DNA from: Candidatus Blautia intestinipullorum
GTDB taxonomy: Bacteria > Bacillota > Clostridia > Lachnospirales > Lachnospiraceae
Direction of reading: 5' to 3'
Assembly: GCA_019120475.1 (NCBI GenBank)
Contig: DWVA01000175.1
Coordinates: 1 to 49,941, forward strand
Length of the DNA stretch: 49,941 nt
In this document: positions 39,725 to 47,135 of the stretch, piece by piece
Numbering within the stretch: the first letter of the stretch is position 1
Layout of the letters: every line of letters begins with the position of its first letter
Notes under the pieces: generated by a model
Database searches by the model: none
What the model was told of the DNA's origin: nothing
What the model saw: only the letters and a program-made list of their open reading frames with translations
Made by a program: the position numbers and the translations under genes

Positions 39725-40963
39725 ATGAGTAAAAAAATAGATGAAAGACTGCCGCAGGACAGCGGAAAAGGATCTGGACTGAAGGAATACTATGCAATCA
39801 AATCTCCCTGGGAAAAAATGTACGGTTATCGTGACGCCATGCACTATTCAAACCGTTTTGAGCAGGTCATCGGAGCCGCCTGTATGCAGGCGTACCGGAT
39901 CATGATTCCGGATTACAGAGAGAGGGCGCAGCTGATGTGTGAAGACGCTCTGGCCCGCCTGGTTGCCACCAACCGGATGTATGGAGAGAACGGAGACGAT
40001 ATGAATAATATGCATCCCTTTATGTGCGGCCAGTTTGTAGGCGCTCTCATCGGAGATCAGGGAGACGATGCGCTTCTTATGTGCGGACGCTGCCAGGATT
40101 TTGGAACTTACCGCGCAGAAAAGGAGCTGGATGTCTGCGACTGGGATATTGTGGGCTCAGAACTTTGCCGAGCCACTACCATGTCTCTTCAGGGATCCGC
40201 CATCGGTTCGGCAGAGCGGCGCCGTCCGGGTCCGACAATGGAATTTTGCATGGTGGAGGCAAAAGGGTGCGGAGACAGACACTGCAGGATCGTAGCGGAA
40301 AACCGTGACAAATATCCGATGCCGGAGCATGAGCTCTGGGAAAGCTTCGGACCGGTAGCTACAGCGGATCAGATCAAGTACACAGAGGAAGAGGACTGTG
40401 TAAAGGAGTCCATGGTATTCAGAGAGGAATGTAATTATACCTTTACAAACGGCACTCATCTTGAGCAGGACTCCTCCAGCGCTAATATGGTAACTCTTTC
40501 CACCTCCGCGTCCCTCTACATTCTTCCGGCGATCAATGAAGCTGTGCGCAGAGGCATCGTCACCCGAAAGATGGCGGATCACATTCTTCACTGCGTCTGC
40601 GAGGCAGCCGGAAAAGCCATGTTCGGAGAGCGTTATGCCATTAAAGCGGCCCGGGACTGGCTGGGAGTTCCTCCGGAAATCGGTGAAGACGGCCGTGTTA
40701 TGGGCGGTCTGCTGGAAATGCAGCTTCAGTCAATTCTCTGCAAGTATGAGGTGGAAGCCTTTAACGAAAAAGAATGTATCTATGTGATCGACCGCTCCGG
40801 TCTGGAGATTACAGGATGCAAAGAGCTTCCTCAGGTACATGTGGATTTCTGGTACGGAATGGTAAAGACGCTGGTCAATGCCCAGTGGTCTTTGTGGGAA
40901 GAGGATTCTCCTGCAGGGAAACTTCGGATAAAGATTGCAAAGAAAATCGATAAATTCTGTTGA
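39725..40963 (+). CDS. Cysteine-rich protein of unknown family in the catabolic cluster
   Basis: 412 residues, family not recognised. No signal peptide or membrane segment. It has about 18 cysteines, including MCGRCQDF, CDWDIVGSELC, AKGCGDRHCRIV and ECIYVIDRSG. The GCGDRHC segment weakly recalls the end of V4R or ATC-hydrolase-like domains (G-x-G-x-C-x-F), and a second such half may follow near residues 330-395 ('KECIYVI', 'FWYGMVKTLVNAQWSLW'), so a duplicated sensor- or enzyme-like fold is possible. It is 62 bases after the SDR gene and 16 before the GcvT-like gene, so it acts with them. It could be the substrate-activating or cofactor-bearing partner; that is speculation. Confidence 0.85.
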   Translation: MSKKIDERLPQDSGKGSGLKEYYAIKSPWEKMYGYRDAMHYSNRFEQVIGAACMQAYRIMIPDYRERAQLMCEDALARLVATNRMYGENGDDMNNMHPFMCGQFVGALIGDQGDDALLMCGRCQDFGTYRAEKELDVCDWDIVGSELCRATTMSLQGSAIGSAERRRPGPTMEFCMVEAKGCGDRHCRIVAENRDKYPMPEHELWESFGPVATADQIKYTEEEDCVKESMVFREECNYTFTNGTHLEQDSSSANMVTLSTSASLYILPAINEAVRRGIVTRKMADHILHCVCEAAGKAMFGERYAIKAARDWLGVPPEIGEDGRVMGGLLEMQLQSILCKYEVEAFNEKECIYVIDRSGLEITGCKELPQVHVDFWYGMVKTLVNAQWSLWEEDSPAGKLRIKIAKKIDKFC

Positions 40964-40979
40964 CAGGAGGATAAAGCGC

Positions 40980-42002
40980 ATGTACAAAAATATATTTAAA
41001 TATGACGAAATGAAACGCTCGGAGCATATGGCTGTCCGCCGGACAGTAGGATGGTACTACTGGACGCATCAGCTGATCGAGATCAGCGGGCCGGATGTAG
41101 TCAGTCTTTTGGAATATCTGTATCCCAATGATATTGGAAATATTAAGGTGGGACGGGACCGTTACACTACGATGCTGGATGAGAACGGGGAAATTATTGA
41201 CGATGTAGTGATCATGAGGATGGCGGAAGACAGGTTCTGGATTTCTACCCTGTTTCTTACATACACAGACGACTGGATTTATTATCATTCTGAAGGGTAT
41301 GATGTGGACTGGAACGACATTACCGATCAGTGGGATATGTTTGCGGTACAGGGGCCAAGATCTAAGGAAATGATAAATTCCATTGCGGAAAAGCCGGTGG
41401 ATGAGTTGAAATTTTTCAGCCATGAACCGAATAAGATCGGAGAAATAGATGTGATGATCAACCGGGGCGGCTTTACAGGAGAAAAGTTCGGCTATGAGAT
41501 TTACTGCCGAAGGGAGGACACGGACGCGCTGGAAAAGATCCTCAGGGATACCGCACCGAAATTCGACGGGAAACAGGTGACGGAGTTCCAGGTGATGGCC
41601 TGGACGCTGCCTACAGAAAGCGGTTTTTATTACATGCGGGATCTGGCTCATACAAATCCTTTGGAGGTAGGGCTTGACGCGAATATTGACTGGGAGAAAG
41701 ATTTTATTGGAAAAGAAGCGCTCCTGAAGGTAAAGGAAAACGGGCCGGAAAAGGAAATGGTAGGCTTTGAGGTTCCGGAGGCGGATATTTATATCAGATC
41801 GAAGCAGTACGGAGGCCCGGGAGAGGCTGTGTATATTGACAGCGAAGAGGAAGAAGTAGGACGCGTGTCAAAGATGGTCTACTCTTATGTGAAAGAGGTG
41901 AATAACGGATACATCCTTGCGAAAAAAGGAAAACTCCGGGTAGGCGATCATATCAAAATACACGGATACGATGCAGTGATCACAGAGAAGAAATGGATAT
42001 GA
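40980..42002 (+). CDS. GcvT-like folate-dependent C1 transferase
   Basis: 340 residues of the glycine-cleavage T-protein (GcvT/YgfZ/DmdA/LigM) fold. An N-terminal folate-binding core is visible ('GWYYWTHQLIEISGPDVVSL', 'YTTMLDENGEIIDDVVIMR', 'FAVQGPRSKEM', 'RGGFTGEKFGYEIYC') and a C-terminal barrel ('GKEALLKVKENG', 'VGRVSKMVYS'). Such enzymes move a methyl or methylene group from an N-, O- or S-linked substrate to tetrahydrofolate. No GcvH/GcvP genes are near, so it is not the glycine system; a demethylase role is the best inference. AGGAGG precedes ATG 40980. Confidence 0.9.
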   Translation: MYKNIFKYDEMKRSEHMAVRRTVGWYYWTHQLIEISGPDVVSLLEYLYPNDIGNIKVGRDRYTTMLDENGEIIDDVVIMRMAEDRFWISTLFLTYTDDWIYYHSEGYDVDWNDITDQWDMFAVQGPRSKEMINSIAEKPVDELKFFSHEPNKIGEIDVMINRGGFTGEKFGYEIYCRREDTDALEKILRDTAPKFDGKQVTEFQVMAWTLPTESGFYYMRDLAHTNPLEVGLDANIDWEKDFIGKEALLKVKENGPEKEMVGFEVPEADIYIRSKQYGGPGEAVYIDSEEEEVGRVSKMVYSYVKEVNNGYILAKKGKLRVGDHIKIHGYDAVITEKKWI

Positions 42003-42021
42003 CACATTATACTACGGATTG

Positions 42022-42050
42022 CGGACTCTTTGGAGTCCGTTTTCTGTTTT
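42022..42050 (+). terminator. Terminator after the GcvT-like gene
   Basis: CGGACTC (42022-42028), loop TTTG, GAGTCCG (42033-42039), then TTTTCTGTTTTT. Confidence 0.88.
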
Positions 42051-42138
42051 TACACGGAAGATTGTATTGCCTCCCTGTACGAGGCTGTCTTTTACCTGGG
42101 AAAGGAAAAAACAGAGACACAGAGCGCCGCAGGTTTAC

Positions 42139-42167
42139 TTGCATCCCCTCCGCAAATATAGTATGAT
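42139..42167 (+). promoter_or_regulatory. Sigma-A promoter of the FadR/GntR regulator gene
   Basis: TTGCAT (42139-42144), 17-base spacer, TATGAT (42162-42167), about 115 bases before the start codon. Confidence 0.78.
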
Positions 42168-42281
42168 GGTAGAGACATCTCCAGTATTTAGAGACCTTTG
42201 TTTTGGAATACTGCGAGGTGGTTTCAGCAGAAAATTACGAGAGGAAGCAGACCGGGACAGCCCGGGCTGCGGGGGAGAGAT

Positions 42282-43031
42282 ATGTTTAAAGAAATTGGGG
42301 AAGAAAGAGCATTCAACGGAATACTTGAACAGATCATTGATAATATACATAAGGGAAATCTGAAGGCGGGAGACGCGCTTCCGGCGGAGAGGACAATGGC
42401 GGAAACCATGAAGGTATCCCGCTCGGCAGTCAGAGAAGCCCTTCGGGCGCTGGAACTTCTGGGGATCATTGAAGCGGTTCCCGGAGGAGGCAATTATGTT
42501 ACCAGCGATCTGGATACCTGGCTGATCGGACCTCTGACGATCCTTTTCCGGCTGAATAACGGCTATGTGCGCCAGAACCAGCAGCTTCGCGCTGCTTTGG
42601 AAAGGCAGAATGCGATTCTGGCGGCAAAGAAATGTACGCCTCTTGATGCGGCGGAGCTGTGGATGATCCTGGCCAGACTGAACGCGGCGGAGGATGAGAA
42701 GGACAGAGGAAGCCTTGACAAAGAACTTCACGCAAAGATCGGAAAGATCGCGGATAATCCTATGATCTACAGCGTACTTGCCGCAGCCGACCAGCTTACA
42801 GAAAATATAATTTCCGGAACCAGGGATTATATTATGAAAAAAAATCAGACTGCATCTGTGGTGGACGAACAGCATCACCGTCTGGTAGAGGCCATTATCA
42901 ACGGAGATACCGAGGCGGCGGAGAAATGTATGTCAGAGCATATGGATACAGTAGAAGAATATATGGAACAGATGCTGGAAGAAAATACAGACGGCGGACA
43001 GAGTATAGAAAAAATGACACAGAAGAAGTGA
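42282..43031 (+). CDS. FadR-subfamily GntR transcriptional regulator
   Basis: 249 residues. A winged helix-turn-helix (residues 10-75; 'GDALPAERTMAETMKVSRSA', 'REALRALELLGIIEAVPGGG') is followed by an all-helical FCD ligand-binding domain (about 90-230) with candidate metal-ligand residues ('DKELHAKIGK', 'EQHHRLVEAI'). FadR-type proteins repress catabolic operons until a carboxylate effector binds. GGGGGAGAG precedes ATG 42282; the longer frame from 42198 is not needed. Two FadR-like operators lie in and near the promoter of the next gene, its likely target. Confidence 0.94.
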   Translation: MFKEIGEERAFNGILEQIIDNIHKGNLKAGDALPAERTMAETMKVSRSAVREALRALELLGIIEAVPGGGNYVTSDLDTWLIGPLTILFRLNNGYVRQNQQLRAALERQNAILAAKKCTPLDAAELWMILARLNAAEDEKDRGSLDKELHAKIGKIADNPMIYSVLAAADQLTENIISGTRDYIMKKNQTASVVDEQHHRLVEAIINGDTEAAEKCMSEHMDTVEEYMEQMLEENTDGGQSIEKMTQKK

Positions 43032-43060
43032 AAATAGAGAAAGAAAATGAACATAGGCCC

Positions 43061-43089
43061 TTGTACTTTGGCCAGACCAGTGGTACAAT
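43061..43089 (+). promoter_or_regulatory. Promoter of the Ldh2-malic enzyme unit
   Basis: TTGTAC (43061-43066), 17-base spacer, TACAAT (43084-43089). The spacer holds a FadR-like operator. Confidence 0.78.
43069..43079. promoter_or_regulatory. FadR-like operator 1, between -35 and -10
   Basis: TGGCCAGACCA fits the FadR-subfamily consensus TGGTCNGACCA with one mismatch. Occupancy would block RNA polymerase directly. Confidence 0.72.
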
Positions 43090-43122
43090 CAGTTTATAAA
43101 ATTGGTTGCACCAAACATATAA

Positions 43123-43134
43123 CTGGTCGACCGG
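43123..43134. promoter_or_regulatory. FadR-like operator 2, downstream of the promoter
   Basis: CTGGTCGACCGG is a near-palindromic site of the same kind (TGGTC-GACCG), 44 bases after operator 1, about four helical turns, so the two could be bound cooperatively. Confidence 0.55.
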
Positions 43135-43150
43135 AAAGAAGGGCAAGATT

Positions 43151-44281
43151 ATGGGATACGTAACATGGTCATATGAGACCCTGGACCGTTTCTGCGGAGA
43201 TGTGTTCAGAGCGTTTGGATTCAGTGAAGAGGAAAGCCGCGAGATCAAGGATGTTCTTCTGACGGCAGATCTTTATGGCATTGAAAGCCACGGTATGCAG
43301 AGGATGGTCCGTTATCACAAGGGAATTGAGAAAGGAACGATTCATCCGGAAGCAAAACCGGAAATCGTATTTGAGACCCCGGTTTCAGCGGTGATTGACG
43401 GACATAATGGAATGGGACAGCTTATCAGTGTCTTTGCCATGAAAAAAGCTATTGAAAAAGCAAAAAAGACAGGGGTAGGCATTGTCAGCGTCCGTGAGTC
43501 AAATCATTTCGGGATTGCCGGGTATTATGCAAAAATGGCCTGCGATGAGGGACTTCTTGGAATGGCATGCACCAATTCAGAGGCAATCATGGTGCCCACA
43601 TTCGGGAAAAAAGCAATGCTTGGTTCCAACCCTATTGCTGTGGCTATGCCTGCAGAACCTTATCCGTTTTTCTTTGACTGCTCCACTACAGTAGTGACGA
43701 GGGGAAAACTGGAAATGTACAACAAAATGGGAAAACCTCTTCCTGATGGATGGGCTCTGGACAAAAACGGACATCCCACTACAGACGCTCCTGATGTTCT
43801 GGCGAATATTGTGGCCAAGAAAGGCGGCGGGATCATGCCGCTCGGAGGCAGCGAGGAAGTCAGCGGCAGCCACAAGGGATATGGATACGGTATGGTATGC
43901 GAACTGTTCAGTTCTATTCTGTCTATGGGCGTCACTTCTGATAAATGCTGTACATTCCCGGACAAGACAGGGATATGCCACGGCTTCATGGCTGTGAACC
44001 CGGCTGTTTTCGGCGATCCGGAAGCGATTAAAAAGCATTTTTCCGAGTATCTTGAAGCATTGCGCGAGAGTCCTAAGGCGGACGGCAAAGAACGTATTTA
44101 TACTCATGGAGAGAAGGAAGTCTTTGCGGAAAGAGAAAGAAGAGAGAAAGGTATTCCGGTAAATGACAACACAATGGTGGAGCTGGCCAATCTGTGCGGA
44201 TATCTGAAGCTTGATTTCCATAAATATTTTGAAGGATATGAACTTCCCAAGGACAGTAAGTTCTTTACGGGAAACTATTAA
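43151..44281 (+). CDS. Ldh2-family (malate/L-lactate/sulfolactate-type) dehydrogenase
   Basis: 376 residues of the Ldh2/MDH2 NAD(P)-dependent 2-hydroxyacid dehydrogenase family. Landmarks: 'DLYGIESHGMQRM' near residue 40, 'VRESNHFGIAGYYAKMA' with the catalytic His near 120, 'NSEAIMVPTFGKKAMLGSNP' and 'SGSHKGYGYGMVCELF' near 240. Known members reduce or oxidise malate, sulfolactate, ureidoglycolate, delta1-piperideine-2-carboxylate and diketogulonate; the substrate cannot be told here. It is followed by a malic enzyme gene after 23 bases, which makes malate or a related C4 acid attractive. Expression is probably under the adjacent FadR-type regulator. Confidence 0.93.
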   Translation: MGYVTWSYETLDRFCGDVFRAFGFSEEESREIKDVLLTADLYGIESHGMQRMVRYHKGIEKGTIHPEAKPEIVFETPVSAVIDGHNGMGQLISVFAMKKAIEKAKKTGVGIVSVRESNHFGIAGYYAKMACDEGLLGMACTNSEAIMVPTFGKKAMLGSNPIAVAMPAEPYPFFFDCSTTVVTRGKLEMYNKMGKPLPDGWALDKNGHPTTDAPDVLANIVAKKGGGIMPLGGSEEVSGSHKGYGYGMVCELFSSILSMGVTSDKCCTFPDKTGICHGFMAVNPAVFGDPEAIKKHFSEYLEALRESPKADGKERIYTHGEKEVFAERERREKGIPVNDNTMVELANLCGYLKLDFHKYFEGYELPKDSKFFTGNY

Positions 44282-44304
44282 AAAATCCCAAGGAGGATAT
44301 ACAA

Positions 44305-45480
44305 ATGGATTATGCAAAAGAATCATTAAGACTGCATGGTGAATGGAAAGGAAAAATCGAGGTGGTGACAAGAGTTCCGGTGGAAACAAAGGACGATCTG
44401 TCTCTTGCGTATACTCCCGGAGTCGCCCAGCCCTGTCTGGAGATCCAGAAGGACGTAAACAAATCCTACGAACTCACCAGAAGATGGAACATGTGCCTGG
44501 TAGTAACGGACGGTTCAGCCGTTCTTGGCCTGGGCGATATCGGACCGGAGGCAGGCATGCCGGTTATGGAAGGAAAATGCGTTCTCTTTAAAGCATTTGG
44601 AGATGTGGACGCTTTTCCGCTCTGTATCAAGAGTCATGATGTAGACGAGATCGTCAACACTATTTATATGATCTCCGGCTCCTTCGGCGGAGTGAACCTG
44701 GAGGATATTTCCGCTCCCAGATGCTTTGAGATTGAGAAAAAACTGAAGGAAAAATGTGATATCCCGATCTTCCACGACGATCAGCATGGAACCGCGATCA
44801 TTACTCTTGCAGGACTTACAAACGCTCTCCGTGTTGTAGGAAAGAAAAAAGAGGATGTCCGCATTGTTATGAACGGAGCCGGCGCAGCCGCAATCTCCAT
44901 CGCGCGGCTGCTTCTGAAGGCGGGATGCCGGAATATCACGCTGTGTGACAGAAAAGGCGCCATCTATGAAGGCCGTCAGGAGGGAATGAACCCTGTAAAG
45001 GAAGAGATGAGCAAGGTGACGAACCGTGAGAAAAAGGCGGGTTCCCTTGCAGATATGCTGGTAGGCGCAGACGTATTCATCGGCGTTTCCGCTCCGGGCG
45101 CAGTAACTACAGAGATGGTAAAAACCATGGCGAAAGACGCTGTGATCTTTGCCTGCGCGAATCCTACTCCGGAGATCTTTCCGGAGGACGCCAAAGCAGG
45201 CGGCGCAAAGGTGATCGCTACAGGAAGAAGCGATTTCCCGAATCAGATCAACAATGTACTGGCCTTTCCGGGAGTATTCCGCGGCGCTTTTGACGTAAGA
45301 GCAAAGGACATTAACGATGAGATGAAGATCGCCGCGTCAGAAGCTCTTGCAGGACTGATCACAGATGAAGAGCTTTCGGCGGATTATATCATACCGAAAG
45401 CATTTGATAAGCGAGTAGGACCGGCGGTGGCAAAAGCCGTTGCCGAGGCTGCCAGAAAAACAGGAGTTGCAAGATTATAA
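44305..45480 (+). CDS. Malic enzyme (malate to pyruvate and CO2)
   Basis: 391 residues, the short bacterial form without a phosphotransacetylase domain. Motifs: 'LAYTPGVAQPCLEI' with the catalytic Tyr near residue 36, 'GDIGPEAGMPVMEGK', 'EDISAPRCFEIEKKL' with metal-ligand acids near 135, 'HDDQHGTAI', and the cofactor site 'GAGAAAISIARLL' near 190. It decarboxylates malate oxidatively with NAD or NADP. AAGGAGG precedes ATG 44305. Cotranscribed with the Ldh2-family gene; together they could channel a C4 acid into pyruvate. Confidence 0.96.
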   Translation: MDYAKESLRLHGEWKGKIEVVTRVPVETKDDLSLAYTPGVAQPCLEIQKDVNKSYELTRRWNMCLVVTDGSAVLGLGDIGPEAGMPVMEGKCVLFKAFGDVDAFPLCIKSHDVDEIVNTIYMISGSFGGVNLEDISAPRCFEIEKKLKEKCDIPIFHDDQHGTAIITLAGLTNALRVVGKKKEDVRIVMNGAGAAAISIARLLLKAGCRNITLCDRKGAIYEGRQEGMNPVKEEMSKVTNREKKAGSLADMLVGADVFIGVSAPGAVTTEMVKTMAKDAVIFACANPTPEIFPEDAKAGGAKVIATGRSDFPNQINNVLAFPGVFRGAFDVRAKDINDEMKIAASEALAGLITDEELSADYIIPKAFDKRVGPAVAKAVAEAARKTGVARL

Positions 45481-45494
45481 AAAAAGAAACAGAA

Positions 45495-45545
45495 AATCCT
45501 CACTGCTGCGGAAAATTTCCGCGGCGGCGGGGATTTGTTTTTGGG
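45495..45545 (+). terminator. Terminator after the malic enzyme gene
   Basis: AATCC (45495 on) with ACTGCTGCGGAAA pairs imperfectly with TTTCCGCGGCGGCGGGGATT, followed by TTGTTTTT, a long GC-rich stem with several mismatches. Confidence 0.82.
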
Positions 45546-45586
45546 GAGTGCGGAAGATGGTAAAACAGGACTGTCCATAGAAATCT

Positions 45587-45615
45587 TTGACAAATCCGGC
45601 TTGGATCAGTAAAAT
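45587..45615 (+). promoter_or_regulatory. Sigma-A promoter of the tiny ORF-hisC unit
   Basis: TTGACA (45587-45592), 17-base spacer, TAAAAT (45610-45615), about 75 bases before the tiny ORF. Confidence 0.85.
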
Positions 45616-45689
45616 AGCAAATATATAAAAATGCAGTTATGAAAGCGCTTTGTAAGCGGAGAGCATATACTGCGGCAGAAAGGAGAAGT

Positions 45690-45722
45690 ATGCGCAAAAG
45701 GCGTTACACAGGAAAAATATGA
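45690..45722 (+). CDS. Ten-codon leader ORF coupled to the aminotransferase gene
   Basis: ATG 45690 has AAAGGAG at 45680-45686 and reads MRKRRYTGKI, very basic, then TGA. The TGA overlaps the ATG of the next gene (ATGA at 45719-45722). The aminotransferase has only a weak ribosome binding site of its own (AGGA), so ribosomes finishing this ORF may restart there. A leader peptide or coupling device is likely; the peptide may have no function of its own. No histidine codons are present, so it is not a His attenuator. Confidence 0.55.
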   Translation: MRKRRYTGKI

Positions 45723-46798
45723 AAAACTGGGAAGCAAATGTCCGCAGAGTCACTCCCTACACACCAGGGGAGCAGCCTGACCAGCCGGACATGATCAAAC
45801 TGAATACAAATGAAAATCCGTATCCCCCGGCACCCGGCGTAAGAGAGGCGCTGAAAAATCTGGATATTGACGCCATGCGCCTTTATCCTGATCCGACGGC
45901 AGGCGAACTTGCTGCTGCCATAGCGGAATGTTACGGACTGGAAAAAGAGCAGGTTTTTGTAGGAGTAGGATCAGACGATGTTCTTGCCATGAGCTTTCTG
46001 ACCTTCTTCAACAGCGGCAGACCTATTCTGTTTCCGGATATCACTTATTCTTTTTACGACGTATGGGCGGAGCTTTTCCATATTCCATATGAGCGCCCGG
46101 CGCTGGATGAGAATTTCCATATCAGAAAGGAAGATTATTTCCGGGAAAACGGCGGTATTGTCTTTCCAAATCCAAACGCTCCCACGGGAGTGGAACTTCC
46201 TCTTGAGGAGATCGAGGAGATCGTCGCCCGCAACCAGGATGTGGTTGTGATCGTGGATGAGGCATATGTGGATTTTGGGGCCAGATCCGCTCTTCCTCTT
46301 CTGAAAAAGTATGAAAATCTTCTGGTAGTCCAGACCTTCAGTAAATCCCGCTCACTGGCAGGAATGAGGATTGGATTTGCCTGCGGAAATCAGAAGCTGA
46401 TCAAATATCTGAACGACGCGAAGTATTCTTTCAACTCCTATACTATGGACAGGACAGCTTTGGCCGCGGGAACAGCCGCAGTAAAGGATCAGGCGTATTT
46501 TCAGGAAACCTGCCGCAAGATCATAGAAACGCGGGAATGGACGAAAAAAGAACTGAAAGCACTGGGATTTTCCTTTGAGGATTCAAAAGCAAACTTTATT
46601 TTTGCCTCCCATAATGACTGCCCGGCACAGGAATTATTCCAGGCTTTGCGGAAAAGACATATCTATGTGAGATATTTTCCGAAAGGAAGAACGGCCGACT
46701 TCCTGCGGATCACTATAGGAACACAGAAGGAAATGGAAACTCTGACAGAGTTTCTCAGGGAGTATCTCAACGGAAGAGACAGCCGGACGGAAAAATAA
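45719..46798 (+). CDS. hisC: Histidinol-phosphate aminotransferase-like PLP enzyme
   Basis: 359 residues, class I/II aminotransferase of the HisC group. Motifs: 'LNTNENPYPPAPGV' near residue 28, 'GVGSDDVLAMSFLTF' near 80, 'PNPNAPTGVELP' near 140, 'VDEAYVDFG' near 180 and the PLP lysine in 'TFSKSRSLAGMRIGF' near 207. In histidine synthesis it turns imidazole acetol phosphate into histidinol phosphate; related enzymes take aromatic or other amino acids. No other his genes are near, so a stand-alone role is possible. Translation is probably coupled to the tiny ORF just upstream. Confidence 0.9.
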   Translation: MKNWEANVRRVTPYTPGEQPDQPDMIKLNTNENPYPPAPGVREALKNLDIDAMRLYPDPTAGELAAAIAECYGLEKEQVFVGVGSDDVLAMSFLTFFNSGRPILFPDITYSFYDVWAELFHIPYERPALDENFHIRKEDYFRENGGIVFPNPNAPTGVELPLEEIEEIVARNQDVVVIVDEAYVDFGARSALPLLKKYENLLVVQTFSKSRSLAGMRIGFACGNQKLIKYLNDAKYSFNSYTMDRTALAAGTAAVKDQAYFQETCRKIIETREWTKKELKALGFSFEDSKANFIFASHNDCPAQELFQALRKRHIYVRYFPKGRTADFLRITIGTQKEMETLTEFLREYLNGRDSRTEK

Positions 46799-46817
46799 AA
46801 AAGTAATATTTTTACAT

Positions 46818-46855
46818 ATCCCCGGGCGGATGCAGACAGCAAAGACCCGGGGATA
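46818..46855. repeat. GC-rich hairpin after hisC, possible weak terminator
   Basis: TATCCCCGGG (46818-46827) and CCCGGGGATA (46846-46855) are a perfect 10-bp inverted repeat with an 18-base loop. Only GGTTTGG follows, so termination would be Rho-dependent or weak. The rest of the 337-base gap to rho (46856-47135) has small hairpins, including TGATTT/AAATCA near 46921-46939, but no gene I can support. Confidence 0.55.
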
Positions 46856-47089
46856 CGGTTTGGAGCGTACCGCCTCTTGTAAACTAACGCTATGGACAGA
46901 CCGGGATAAATGTGGTAAGATGATTTTCAGAAGAAATCATGCAGAACCTGAAAAGGAAAAGTGCAGATCTTTTAAAATGCAGGGCTTACGGCCTTAAGAG
47001 AAAGACGGTTCGGCCGGCGGAGATATACTTTTGCTGGCATTCTGATGTTCATGTCGATTCAGACAGAGTATCCCGTAGATAACAGATAC

Positions 47090-47113
47090 AGATTATATAA
47101 AAGATTATATAAA
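47090..47113 (+). repeat. Tandem 12-bp repeat in the rho leader
   Basis: AGATTATATAAA occurs twice back to back (47090-47101 and 47102-47113), 22 bases before the rho start. It might contain -10-like elements or serve as a binding site; it could also be slippage. Confidence 0.6.
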
Positions 47114-47135
47114 ATAGAAAAGACCGAGGTTTTTT

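Noticed and set aside
45690..45722. Histidine attenuation leader peptide before hisC
   Set aside because: The ten-codon ORF has no His codons and no alternative hairpin/terminator pair lies between it and hisC.
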